From CAZCAQ01 sp964496905 (lineage in GTDB: Bacteria; Patescibacteriota; WWE3; UBA101185; UBA10185), in assembly GCA_964496905.1 (NCBI GenBank), contig CAZCAQ010000002.1, forward strand, positions 1-64,000: a DNA stretch of 64,000 nt. Reading direction: 5' to 3'. Under the pieces are notes generated by a model. It did not search any database. It saw nothing but the letters and a program-made list of their open reading frames with translations, and had not been told where the DNA came from. The translations under genes and the position numbers were made by a program. Shown piece after piece: positions 15,590 to 24,142 of the stretch. Within the stretch, counting starts at the first letter, position 1. Each line of letters opens with the position of its first letter.

Positions 15590-16780
15590 ATGAATCTTAC
15601 GCAAATCTCATATTACTCACGACTAGTGATTAAAATCTTTTTTAGCCTTCTAATACTTTATGTGTTAGCTCTGGTCTTTAAAAATCCAATTAAAAGTGGC
15701 ATAACTGCAATTCTACCGCCTAAAGATCCACCTAATCCAATTTACGGCAAACTTCCACCTTTGGAGTTTATCGCACAACCTGTTGGAGGTACTATATCGT
15801 CTTTTGAACTAAACACACCTAATGGAAAACTTCCAACAGAAATTCCAGCTAAAATGGCTGTTTACAAATTTGTTCCAAAGTTTTTGTCATTTGAAGCAGG
15901 TAAAAACGCCCAAGCAGATGCACTAACATTGGGTTTTTCTCAAAATGAACTAATATCTGATTTTAAGTCTGATAGATATATTTGGAGAGACATTAATTTT
16001 AATAGCATTTTGGCAATTGATTTACTTACAGAAACAATAAACATGTCTACACCTTACCCTGCAATTGGTTCAAGCTATGCACTTGGATCTATAGATAAAA
16101 CTTCAGCGCTTAAAGATTCCAATACCTTACTAAGTTCATTAGGAAAACTAACAGATCCTTTATATTTACAAGGAACACAAGAAGTGGTGACAGGAAGGTT
16201 TTTAGGCGGAAAAGTTGTGGAAACTTCTACTCCACTCGAAACACAGCTAGTACAAATAGATTACTTTAGAAGCATTTATAAAGTACCAATTTTGGGTCCT
16301 GATCCCAAAAAGGGATTAATAAGAGTAGTTCTTGGAAAACCTGCTCAGCCTAATAAAAAACTTCAAAATCCTGTGGTAAGCGTTTATGAATGGACTATAG
16401 ACACAATAACCGAAGCATCGTACCCAATAATACCTGTTACATTGGCATGGGAAAATATTGCATCTGGGAACGGAGTAATTTCTAATGTTACAACTGGAGA
16501 TCAATCACCTTTTGAAAATTACCAACGAACATCAATTGAAAAAGTTTTTATTGAAAATATTTATCTAGCTTACTATGACAGCAATAAACCACAAGAGTAT
16601 CTTCAGCCAATTTATGTATTTGAAGGCAGATACTCAAACGCAGTAGGCGGAAAAGGAGCAATTAGTTTGTACTACCCAGCAATTGACGGGAGCTTTATTA
16701 AAGGCACTCAAGAAGAAACTCCAGAACAACAAACTCAAACAGATCAATCACAGCAAAATGCTCCTACGCCAACAAATTAA
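15590..16780 (+). CDS. Membrane-anchored extracytoplasmic protein of unknown function
   Basis: About 396 residues from the chosen ATG; a GTG at 15572 would add six. One N-terminal transmembrane helix (about 12-32) is followed by a proline-rich linker and a large beta-rich domain predicted outside the cell, ending in a Gln/Thr-rich tail. I do not recognise the family. It diverges from gltX and its last codon overlaps the end of the convergent carboxypeptidase gene, which suggests, weakly, a cell-envelope role. Confidence 0.75.
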   Translation: MNLTQISYYSRLVIKIFFSLLILYVLALVFKNPIKSGITAILPPKDPPNPIYGKLPPLEFIAQPVGGTISSFELNTPNGKLPTEIPAKMAVYKFVPKFLSFEAGKNAQADALTLGFSQNELISDFKSDRYIWRDINFNSILAIDLLTETINMSTPYPAIGSSYALGSIDKTSALKDSNTLLSSLGKLTDPLYLQGTQEVVTGRFLGGKVVETSTPLETQLVQIDYFRSIYKVPILGPDPKKGLIRVVLGKPAQPNKKLQNPVVSVYEWTIDTITEASYPIIPVTLAWENIASGNGVISNVTTGDQSPFENYQRTSIEKVFIENIYLAYYDSNKPQEYLQPIYVFEGRYSNAVGGKGAISLYYPAIDGSFIKGTQEETPEQQTQTDQSQQNAPTPTN

Positions 16781-17784
16781 ACCTGCCAAGAATAGGATTG
16801 TAATATCCAATCTAATATTCTTTTAGTGTCACCAAATCTATCTGAGCTTCTCATTACAACAACTGCAATTGATTTTTCCTCAGTTTCGTAAAAATAAATT
16901 AGAACCTCACCTGCGCCATCGGTTGTGCCAGTTTTTAAGCCAACAGTTTCAGGTATCTCCCAAAGTAACCTATTAGTATTTGTTAAAGCATGCGTAGTTC
17001 CAGATGAAACTGCATTAAAATTTTTGGTTTTTACGATTTTACGAACTAAATCATTTTTCATTGCAGCTATGCCTAAAGTTGCCAAGTCACGTGCGGTAGA
17101 AACTTGTCCGTCATAATTATCAAAACCTACAACATTAGAAAATTTTGTATTTTTAAGACCTAAAACTGTGGCATTTTCATTCATTTTGTTTACAAAGTTT
17201 TGATCTTTCGATGCTAAGGCGCAAGCGGCATCTCCTGCAGAGTTAATTAACAGAGCATAATACAAGTCTTGTACTTCTACTAATTCTTGAGGAAAAAAGC
17301 CAGCTCGTTGGCTATCTAAAGTTGTACACTCGGGAGAAATGACTATTTTTTCATTTGGAGCATACAAACTTTGAGCAGTTAAAAAAGTCATTACTTTTGT
17401 AGTTGAGGCAGGTGGAAATGGGGAATCTGGATTAAACTCATAAAGGACTTTACCTGTACTAACATCAACCGCTATTGCACTTTCTGCCGTTAAGTACGGT
17501 AACGGGTTTTCTGCAATCTTTTTAGGCAATTCTTTTCTAATGGCTAACCCGGCACTTGGATAATGTTGATAATAAAAGAAGCTTTCAAACATTTGGCCAG
17601 GTTTTACCAGTAATTTGGTAGAAAAAGATAAAAGCGTTCCAAATACAAAAAAAAGCAAAAGTAGCCTTAATGTGTTAAATGCCGTTGAAGTTATCAAAAC
17701 GCCAAATTTTTCTAAAAAAGTGAAAAGGGCTATAAAAGTATAAATTAAGCTCAATCCAAGTTTTTGAGCAAAAGTCGTTTTCAT
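16777..17784 (-). CDS. D-alanyl-D-alanine carboxypeptidase (PBP5-like serine peptidase)
   Basis: A 335-residue S11-family enzyme that trims peptidoglycan stem peptides. An N-terminal membrane helix (about 34-58) anchors it. The catalytic triad of motifs is complete: STTK (SxxK) after FPPA, SAGD in place of the usual SGN, and KTGTTDGAG. The second motif variant SAG is a small departure. The C-terminal beta domain of PBP5 is missing, so it is a minimal enzyme. Stop overlaps the convergent gene's end by 4 nt. Confidence 0.92.
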   Translation of the reverse strand: MKTTFAQKLGLSLIYTFIALFTFLEKFGVLITSTAFNTLRLLLLFFVFGTLLSFSTKLLVKPGQMFESFFYYQHYPSAGLAIRKELPKKIAENPLPYLTAESAIAVDVSTGKVLYEFNPDSPFPPASTTKVMTFLTAQSLYAPNEKIVISPECTTLDSQRAGFFPQELVEVQDLYYALLINSAGDAACALASKDQNFVNKMNENATVLGLKNTKFSNVVGFDNYDGQVSTARDLATLGIAAMKNDLVRKIVKTKNFNAVSSGTTHALTNTNRLLWEIPETVGLKTGTTDGAGEVLIYFYETEEKSIAVVVMRSSDRFGDTKRILDWILQSYSWQV

Positions 17785-17813
17785 GCAGTTATATTACGAT
17801 AAATTAGGAATTA

Positions 17814-17841
17814 ACAAAAACCCCAGTTTTAGCTGGGGTTT
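17814..17841 (-). terminator. Intrinsic terminator of aspS
   Basis: A 9-bp perfect stem (AAACCCCAG/CTGGGGTTT, 6-nt loop) with a T-run on the minus strand lies 14 nt after the aspS stop. The plus strand lacks a T-run, so it acts for aspS. Confidence 0.85.
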
Positions 17842-17854
17842 GAGGTTGTTATCT

Positions 17855-19153
17855 CTACGGAGTGAGTCTTTTTACATCCCGAGGAAGAAATGTTGCCTCT
17901 TTAACGCTAGAAAGCCCCATAAGCTGCATAATAATTCTTCCAGGCCCAATGCCTACACCGCCGTGTGGAGGACAACCGTAACGGAAAAAGTCTATGTAAT
18001 AGTCAACGTCTTCAACAACTACTCCTTTTTCTTTTGCTTGCTCAATTAGAACTTGATAACGATGTTCTCTTTGTGCGCCAGTTACAATTTCAAGCCCTCT
18101 GTAAAGTAGGTCAAAGCTTTTGGTCAAATCGTTGTTGTCAGCGTGTCTCATGTGATAAAAAGGCCTTACTGACTTGTGCCAATCAATTAAGTAGACAAAA
18201 TCATGGTTATATTTTTCTCTAACCAACACTGCCAACTCGCGTTCTTCTTCAGGGCTCAGGTCGTGCTCTCTTTCGCTTGTAACGCCCTTTTCTGAGAGTA
18301 ACTTTTTGGCATCGGCCATTGTAATTCGTGGAAATGGCACTGTGGGAACTTCTACCTCAACAAGGCCAGTTTCTTTAACGGCTTCAAAGCCTTTAACTAA
18401 AAATTGTTCCAATTCATCCATAACATCACCGTGAGATTCTATATACGAAATTTCAAAGTCCCAGCCTGTAAATTCAGTCATGTGGCGAGTTGTAAACGAA
18501 GGCTCCGCTCTAAAAACCGGTCCTACCATAAATACTTTTTCCAGTCCTGCCGCCATTGCCATTTGTTTGTAAAACTGAGGCGACTGAGCAAGATAAGCTT
18601 TACGGTCAAAATATTTAACCTCAAAAACCTCAGAACCGGATTCGCTAGCACTACTTGTAAATGAAGGTGAATACAGTTGAATGAACCCGCCGTCTGCTAC
18701 ATGCTTTCTAAAGCCTTTTTCCAGAGCCGTCCAAACTTTAAAGATTTTTTGAGATTCTTCTCGGCGAAGATCTAGCCAACGATAGTCTAGCCTTTTAACA
18801 ATATCAACAGCTTCGCCAGATTTTTCTACAACAACTGGAATTGGAAGGTTTTGCGCTTTAGCCTCGACTGTTATGTGTTGGGCTGCAATTTCAAAACCAC
18901 CTGGAGCTTGTTTTTCGGCTTTCACAGCGCCAACAATACTTACTACAGATTCAAGGCTAAGGTCTGCGACAGCTTCAAATACCTCTGGAGAGTCTTTTGT
19001 TACTACGCACTGCGTAGTTCCCGAAATATCTCGAATAAGCAAAAACTTAATGCTCCCTTGATTTCGGATTGCATGGACAAAACCTGATACTGTTACTTCT
19101 TCTCCCACGTGAGAAGGTAACTCGCTATTTTTAATTCTAGATCTTACTTTCAT
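17855..19153 (-). CDS. aspS: Aspartyl-tRNA synthetase, archaeal/eukaryotic-type (AspS2-like)
   Basis: About 432 residues from the ATG at 19153, which has AAAGGA at good spacing; a start 30 nt upstream is less likely. N-terminal OB-fold anticodon domain, then class II motifs: YRWLDLRRE, FRAEPSFTTRHMTEFTGWDFE region (motif 2) and GIGPGRIIMQLMG (motif 3). The short length and lack of the bacterial GAD insertion mark it as the archaeal type; such enzymes are often non-discriminating (also charging tRNA-Asn), but no gatCAB is in the window. It lies behind a T-box leader and an assembly gap. Confidence 0.95.
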   Translation of the reverse strand: MKVRSRIKNSELPSHVGEEVTVSGFVHAIRNQGSIKFLLIRDISGTTQCVVTKDSPEVFEAVADLSLESVVSIVGAVKAEKQAPGGFEIAAQHITVEAKAQNLPIPVVVEKSGEAVDIVKRLDYRWLDLRREESQKIFKVWTALEKGFRKHVADGGFIQLYSPSFTSSASESGSEVFEVKYFDRKAYLAQSPQFYKQMAMAAGLEKVFMVGPVFRAEPSFTTRHMTEFTGWDFEISYIESHGDVMDELEQFLVKGFEAVKETGLVEVEVPTVPFPRITMADAKKLLSEKGVTSEREHDLSPEEERELAVLVREKYNHDFVYLIDWHKSVRPFYHMRHADNNDLTKSFDLLYRGLEIVTGAQREHRYQVLIEQAKEKGVVVEDVDYYIDFFRYGCPPHGGVGIGPGRIIMQLMGLSSVKEATFLPRDVKRLTP

Positions 19154-19212
19154 AAATTCCTTTCTTGAGGTAAAAACCTCCAAAAAAAAGTGGCTTCGCC
19201 TCTTTTCTCGCT

Positions 19213-19312
19213 NNNNNNNNNNNNNNNNNNNNNNNNNNNNNNNNNNNNNNNNNNNNNNNNNNNNNNNNNNNNNNNNNNNNNNNNNNNNNNNNNNNNNNNN
19301 NNNNNNNNNNNN
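19213..19312. other. 100-N scaffold gap in the aspS leader
   Basis: Exactly 100 N. The same 21-bp sequence (GGCTTCGCC...CTCGCT) flanks the gap on both sides, at 19192-19212 and 19313-19333. Either the contigs really overlap and the gap is zero or negative, or a short tandem repeat was not assembled. Confidence 0.95.
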
Positions 19313-19346
19313 GGCTTCGCCTCTTTTCTCGCTTTCGCTTGAAAAT

Positions 19347-19513
19347 AAAAAACCTCGGCTTGTCGCCGGGGTTCAATTAAGTGAACGGTACCACCCTGTC
19401 TATACTTATTTACTGCTGTAACGGGCTTACCCGAATGGTCATTTCCTACCATCTGCCTGCACGAAAGCTAAAAGGGTGTCACTGATCCTTTTGTGGCATT
19501 TTGAAACTGAGAT
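19347..19513 (-). promoter_or_regulatory. T-box riboswitch leader of aspS
   Basis: The minus strand contains CAGGGTGGTACCG, the T-box sequence. It folds into the canonical antiterminator: GGG (19394-19396) pairs CCC (19368-19370), a 7-nt TGGTACC bulge, then GTTCA pairs TGAAC. The alternative terminator CCCCGGC/GCCGAGG (one mismatch, 19353-19371) is followed by TTTTTT and reuses the CCC. The 5' part (about 19400-19510) holds a short stem-loop region with GGTAGGAAATGACC and a CGGG/CCCG hairpin, but it is smaller than a textbook stem I and I could not assign the specifier codon; GAC occurs twice. Confidence 0.85.
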
Positions 19514-21163
19514 TTATTGTAACAACAAGTCACGAATAATCAAGTCTATTGTAATTCTTCCGTTCCATTCGTTTTTGTTCAATGTAAAAGCCGCCGAAAC
19601 TTGGGTCAAACTACTAACATCCAGCTCTAGTTTATCTGCGTTAAAATAAATCGCTTTGTAGTAATTGCCATCTTTAAAAAATTTTAGCGATAAGTGCTTA
19701 GATTCTTTCCCAACATACGAAAAATCGGCAATTTTTAGATCCCTGGCACAAAATACCGGTTCAGCATTAGAAACCCCGTAAGGCGCAAGTTTGATAATTT
19801 GAGTAAAAAGGTCCAAATTTACAATTTCTAGCGGAATTTCCATATCTATGTCTAAAAACGGTACAAAGTAATCTTGAGTAAAAGTGTCATTCATATACTG
19901 AGTTAGCTGCGTTTTAAGCTTTTCGATGTTTTCAGTTTTTATCGAAAATCCAGCCGCCATAGGATGCCCACCAAGTTTTTCAAAAAGTGGCTCAAACTTG
20001 CGTAAGGACTCTATTATATTGATACCAGGAACTGAGCGCACCGAGCCCTTTCCAAGCCCCGTATCGTCGTCGTGAGCAATGACAATGGCAGGTTTGTAGT
20101 GCTTTTGAACGAGTCGCGACGCAACCAGCCCAATTATTCCTTCGTGATAATCCCCATTTGAGGTAAAAATTATATTGTCATCGCCACTTTCAATGTTTGC
20201 CAGCTCATACATTTTTTCTGTTTCGTCTTGCCTCCGAACATTTGCTTGTCCTAACATGTGGGCAATTTCTTCGGCGCGCGCTTCATCTGTTGTAGTTAAA
20301 AGCTCAACGCCCAAAGAGGCATTTTCCATTCGTCCTAACGCGTTAATGCGCGGTCCTAAAACCCAACCTAAATCATAAACTGTAATTTCTTTAGTTTTTC
20401 CAGCCGCGTCCAAAAGTTTTTTAATTCCCATGCTTGGGGAAGAATTAAAAATTTCCAACCCTTTTTTTAGTACGCTCCGGTTAAAGCCCGTTAATTCTTG
20501 CAAATCTGTAACAGTTGCAAGCGCCATTAACTCAATTAAGCTAAAACCCGGCAGACCCAATGCTTTACTTAAAATCCACGAAATGCCTGAACCAACAATT
20601 TTGTCATCCCACAAAATTACTTCTGCTTTTGGAAGTGGATCTGGCTTTTGGTGGTGATCAGTAATTATTACTTTAAAACCAAGCCCCTTGGCAATTTCTA
20701 CTTCTTCAACGGCGGTAATACCCGTATCAACTGTAATCATCAGTGCTTCTGTAAACTCACCAAATTTTTCTTTAAGCAACCCGTGGGCTTCTTGAACAGC
20801 TTTTTGAGACAAGCCGTAGCCATGTTCAAATCTATTAGGAATAAAATACATGCATTTTTCGTGCTTTAATGCTTCAACAACAGTTTTATACAATATAGAT
20901 GTTGCACAAACTCCGTCTGTATCATAATCGCCGTAAATTAAAATCGGCTGGTTTTTTTCTACAAATTCCAAAATTAGCTCTTTAGAAGATTTTATGCTGT
21001 TTTTAAATTCTTGAGGAAACTCGGTTAAATAAGATGTAAAAGGTTTTGGATTCAAAAATTCGTCTATTTGTTCTTTTGTGGTAATTCCGCGATTTTCGAG
21101 CAGACACGCAACAACGTCAACATTTGGATCGTATTTTTTTAAAACGTTCCACTTTTTTAGCAT
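19514..21163 (-). CDS. recJ: Single-stranded-DNA-specific exonuclease RecJ
   Basis: A 549-residue 5'-3' exonuclease of the DHH family acting in recombination and mismatch repair. Motifs are visible in order: YGDYDTDGVCAT (motif I), TVDTGIT, TDHHQKP (the DHH motif), RINALGRM and GGHPMAAGFSI (DHHA1 domain), then the OB-fold end. It starts 1 nt into the end of secF (overlap of one base) and is followed by the T-box leader of aspS, which therefore may also end recJ transcripts. Confidence 0.96.
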   Translation of the reverse strand: MLKKWNVLKKYDPNVDVVACLLENRGITTKEQIDEFLNPKPFTSYLTEFPQEFKNSIKSSKELILEFVEKNQPILIYGDYDTDGVCATSILYKTVVEALKHEKCMYFIPNRFEHGYGLSQKAVQEAHGLLKEKFGEFTEALMITVDTGITAVEEVEIAKGLGFKVIITDHHQKPDPLPKAEVILWDDKIVGSGISWILSKALGLPGFSLIELMALATVTDLQELTGFNRSVLKKGLEIFNSSPSMGIKKLLDAAGKTKEITVYDLGWVLGPRINALGRMENASLGVELLTTTDEARAEEIAHMLGQANVRRQDETEKMYELANIESGDDNIIFTSNGDYHEGIIGLVASRLVQKHYKPAIVIAHDDDTGLGKGSVRSVPGINIIESLRKFEPLFEKLGGHPMAAGFSIKTENIEKLKTQLTQYMNDTFTQDYFVPFLDIDMEIPLEIVNLDLFTQIIKLAPYGVSNAEPVFCARDLKIADFSYVGKESKHLSLKFFKDGNYYKAIYFNADKLELDVSSLTQVSAAFTLNKNEWNGRITIDLIIRDLLLQ

Positions 21164-22071
21164 TATCTAGTTTGCTTCTTTTTTGCTCGTTTAGCTGCAA
21201 AGTTTTCCCAATACACAAGTATTGGCGTAGCTGTAAAAAGGCTGGAATAAGTACCAGAAACAATTCCAATGAGCAGAGCTAAGGCAAAATATTTAATACT
21301 GTCTCCACCAAGAACAACCAGCGAGGTTAAGGTAATTATTACTGTTAATGAAGTAACTAACGACCTGTTTAAGGTTTCAACTAATGAGTAATTTGCAATT
21401 GATTCAAAATCATATGTTTTAGGTAATTTTGACAAATTTTCACGAATTCTATCAAATACAACAATTGTATCGTGCACTGAAAAACCTATAACCGTTAAAA
21501 GTGCAGTGATAAAAAGTGCGTCTATTTCAACATTTAGATAATGGCCCAATATTGCAAAAGCTCCCACTACAATAAAGGCATCGTGTAGCATTGCAATAAT
21601 TGCCGAAACTCCAAATCGCATGCTTGAATATGGTTTTGGAATGTTTCTAAAGGAATAAGCAATGTAAAGCATTATGGCCAACGATGAAACTAAAACTGCT
21701 AAAAATGCTTTTTTTGTAGTTTCAGCTCCAATTGCGGGACCAACCGTTTCAAATGATTCTAAACGAGCTTTAGCATATTTTCTTTGAATTTCCTCGATGA
21801 TTTTTGCATTGACTTCTGTATCTACTGGCTTGGATCTCACTATTACAGTGTTGTTAGTCATGACAATTTCAACTTCTTTTACTCCATTTTGAGAATATAT
21901 ATCACGAATTTCGTTGATGGCTCCTTTTTCTTCAAGTGCTATTCTGCTAGTCGAACCGCCTGTAAAATCAATGCCTAAGTTAAGTCCTTCGCTTAAAATA
22001 AAGAACAAACCTGGGAGCATTAGTATTAGTGAAAAAATTAAATAAAATGCTTTGTATTTCATTAAGTTCAT
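21163..22071 (-). CDS. secF: Protein-export membrane protein SecF
   Basis: A 302-residue RND-type accessory translocase subunit that with SecD uses the proton-motive force to help pull proteins across the membrane. N-terminal helix, the GIDFTGGS motif (33-40), a small periplasmic domain, then five transmembrane segments with HDTIVVFDRIRE. Its ATG overlaps the secD stop by 4 nt. SecF and SecD are separate genes here. Confidence 0.97.
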   Translation of the reverse strand: MNLMKYKAFYLIFSLILMLPGLFFILSEGLNLGIDFTGGSTSRIALEEKGAINEIRDIYSQNGVKEVEIVMTNNTVIVRSKPVDTEVNAKIIEEIQRKYAKARLESFETVGPAIGAETTKKAFLAVLVSSLAIMLYIAYSFRNIPKPYSSMRFGVSAIIAMLHDAFIVVGAFAILGHYLNVEIDALFITALLTVIGFSVHDTIVVFDRIRENLSKLPKTYDFESIANYSLVETLNRSLVTSLTVIITLTSLVVLGGDSIKYFALALLIGIVSGTYSSLFTATPILVYWENFAAKRAKKKQTR

Positions 22072-23447
22072 CGGCGACCTTCGTTTCTTGTGTAACCAAA
22101 AACCTCGATAAGTGTTTTTACAACAAAAATGGACGAAAATAACGAAACGGCGATTCCAATTGCCAATGTCAATGCAAAGCCCCTAATTGCCCCAGTGCCA
22201 AAGTAAAACAAAATAGCGGCGCTTATTAAGGAAGCAATGTTTGAGTCTTTAATCGAATTCCAGGCACGTTCAAAACCATAACGAATAGCCAGCCCTGTGG
22301 GCGCTCCCCATCTTTTTTCTTCACGAACTCTTTCAAAAACCAATATATTTGCGTCAGTGGCAACACCTATGGATAAAATAAAACCTGCAATACCAGGTAA
22401 TGTTAAAACAACTGGGATAAGCTTAAAAATCGCAAGAGTTACTACTGAATAAATTATTAATGCAACCCCAGCTAAAATTCCATAACGGCCATAAGCATAA
22501 ATCATAAAAATAATTACTAAAACTAGTCCTACTGCTCCTGCAAAAAAGCTTGCTTTAACTGACTCTTCTCCCAAAGTTGCTCCAACTGTTTTCTGCTCTA
22601 AAACTTCAACTGGAACGGGCAATGCACCAGCTCTTATTTGTAAACTAAGGTTATTTGCTGTGTCGGCATCAAAATTACCTTGTATCACTGGGTCCTGTGT
22701 AACTCCATTGGCTAGTTCTGGACTTACGGTTGCTAAAGAAATTGGTGTAACTTCATTATCTAAATACAATGCAATTGGTTTATTTACATTCTTTTTTGCT
22801 ATATCCGAAAACTTTTGACGACCTTGGTTAGTAAACTGAAGCTTAACTAGCGGAGTTTGTTGCATACTTCCAGCTTCTTGTGAGTAATCAACCACAGCAC
22901 CTTTTAAGTCCGAACCTGTTAAGTTGGTTTCTTGCCACTTTGTTGGGTCAGAATAATACTCAATAAATTTACTTTGATCCCATGTATCTTCGGGTTTAAG
23001 GACTTTAAACTTTAGTTGAGCTGTTTGCCCCAATAACTTTACGGCTTGGTCAACATTACTTACACCTGGAACTTCGACTAAGATGCGGTAGTTATCTCCC
23101 GACTTGATTGTTTGAATGTTTGGCTCCGAAACGCCCAACAAATTAACGCGCCTTGAAATTACTTCCTTGGCGGATTCAAGTGCAGAAGTTTTATCTGCAT
23201 CAGCAACTTTATCCATTTTGGCACCAAGAACTATTTTTACGCCGCCCTCTAAATCCAATCCTCTTTTAAATTCGCTTAAGTTAATTACACGTTCGCCAGG
23301 TAAAGTAATTATGTATCCACCAATAAATGAATCAATATTAACGCCCTTTTGATTTATTACTATTGGCGTTCTTGGCAATACAATTAGCAACGATATAGTA
23401 AAAATTGCGCTTATTAATGCTAGCCTAACGTATACGTTTTTAAACAT
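22068..23447 (-). CDS. secD: Protein-export membrane protein SecD
   Basis: A 459-residue partner of SecF. N-terminal helix, the GLDLEGGVKIVLG motif (about 64-76), large external P1 domain, and the C-terminal six-helix part with GVATDANILVFERVREE. First gene of the secD-secF-recJ unit; a TAGAAT hexamer ends 7 nt before the ATG. Confidence 0.97.
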   Translation of the reverse strand: MFKNVYVRLALISAIFTISLLIVLPRTPIVINQKGVNIDSFIGGYIITLPGERVINLSEFKRGLDLEGGVKIVLGAKMDKVADADKTSALESAKEVISRRVNLLGVSEPNIQTIKSGDNYRILVEVPGVSNVDQAVKLLGQTAQLKFKVLKPEDTWDQSKFIEYYSDPTKWQETNLTGSDLKGAVVDYSQEAGSMQQTPLVKLQFTNQGRQKFSDIAKKNVNKPIALYLDNEVTPISLATVSPELANGVTQDPVIQGNFDADTANNLSLQIRAGALPVPVEVLEQKTVGATLGEESVKASFFAGAVGLVLVIIFMIYAYGRYGILAGVALIIYSVVTLAIFKLIPVVLTLPGIAGFILSIGVATDANILVFERVREEKRWGAPTGLAIRYGFERAWNSIKDSNIASLISAAILFYFGTGAIRGFALTLAIGIAVSLFSSIFVVKTLIEVFGYTRNEGRR

Positions 23448-23454
23448 AGTGAGT

Positions 23455-23460
23455 ATTCTA
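23455..23460 (-). promoter_or_regulatory. -10 element (TAGAAT) of secD
   Basis: TAGAAT on the minus strand ends 7 nt before the secD ATG; the mRNA would be leaderless. Confidence 0.45.
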
Positions 23461-23468
23461 ATACAATT

Positions 23469-24050
23469 TTAGGACAGTGAACAGAATTCTTCTTCGTCAC
23501 CCAAAAGCATTGTTCTGCTTTGAGTGAGAATCCGCATTACAAATTGATCGTTTTTTCTCTTTCTAAACAAAAACTCATCTTCTCCCATTACAGAGTAGTG
23601 AACTTCTTTTCCTGAGGATTTCTCTTCTTCGGAGATAATTTTTTCTAAAACCTCTAAATTAAGGCTACCTACAATAAAAAGATCTATATCTAAAATTGTT
23701 GAATTTCTTCCGCGAGCAAAGGATCTTGATAACATTGCGAATCTAACATCGCCAAGCTGTTTAGCTTGTTGAATTATTTTTTGTCCCAGACCAGACTCTT
23801 TTGAAACAAGTGAAAGCAAATCTGGGTAGTAAATTGAACCAGTGTTAACTGTAAAATAAACCCTATTACCACTTGGGCGACGCTTTAATAGCCCAAGTTT
23901 TGTCAGTCTGTTGAGTTCACGCCTTATTGCATTAATTTCAGTCCCAACTGCTCTTACTAAAGCTCTTACATGAAAAGGCTTCTCGGGAGCAGGTAACATT
24001 AACTTTAAAATCTTTACTCTTACTTCCGAAACAAATATTTCGTTTAGCAT
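23469..24050 (-). CDS. Winged-helix regulator fused to a nucleotidyltransferase-like domain
   Basis: A 193-residue protein. Residues 1-75 form a winged helix with the ArsR-like pattern (RALVRAVGTEINAIRRELNRL as recognition region). Residues about 100-135 resemble a minimal nucleotidyltransferase: SRSFARGRN followed by DIDLFIVG. The first motif differs from the usual GSxARG, but the DxD acids are present. Such fusions occur in mobile and toxin-antitoxin-like settings; its target is unknown. The ribosome binding site AGGTG sits in a possible 4-bp hairpin. It follows the DUF3048 gene across a structured spacer. Confidence 0.75.
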   Translation of the reverse strand: MLNEIFVSEVRVKILKLMLPAPEKPFHVRALVRAVGTEINAIRRELNRLTKLGLLKRRPSGNRVYFTVNTGSIYYPDLLSLVSKESGLGQKIIQQAKQLGDVRFAMLSRSFARGRNSTILDIDLFIVGSLNLEVLEKIISEEEKSSGKEVHYSVMGEDEFLFRKRKNDQFVMRILTQSRTMLLGDEEEFCSLS

Positions 24051-24085
24051 TTACGCACCTATCTGGCAGGTTGAAATTGCTACTG

Positions 24086-24135
24086 CCTTTGCACATTGCA
24101 AAGGTTGAAGGTACCAGGTGCTAATGCACATGGTA
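24086..24135 (-). other. Two stem-loops between the DUF3048 gene and the winged-helix gene
   Basis: Stem 1 (24112-24135) pairs TACCA and GTGC arms around a TAAT loop with one mismatch. Stem 2 (24086-24104) is 8 bp perfect (CCTTTGCA/TGCAAAGG, 3-nt loop). Neither has a T-run. They belong to the stop-codon-associated stem-loop pattern of this genome. Confidence 0.6.
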
Positions 24136-24142
24136 GCTCACT

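Noticed and set aside
19137..19452. Open reading frames crossing the first N gap
   Set aside because: They are made of N-derived codons and the T-box leader sequence.
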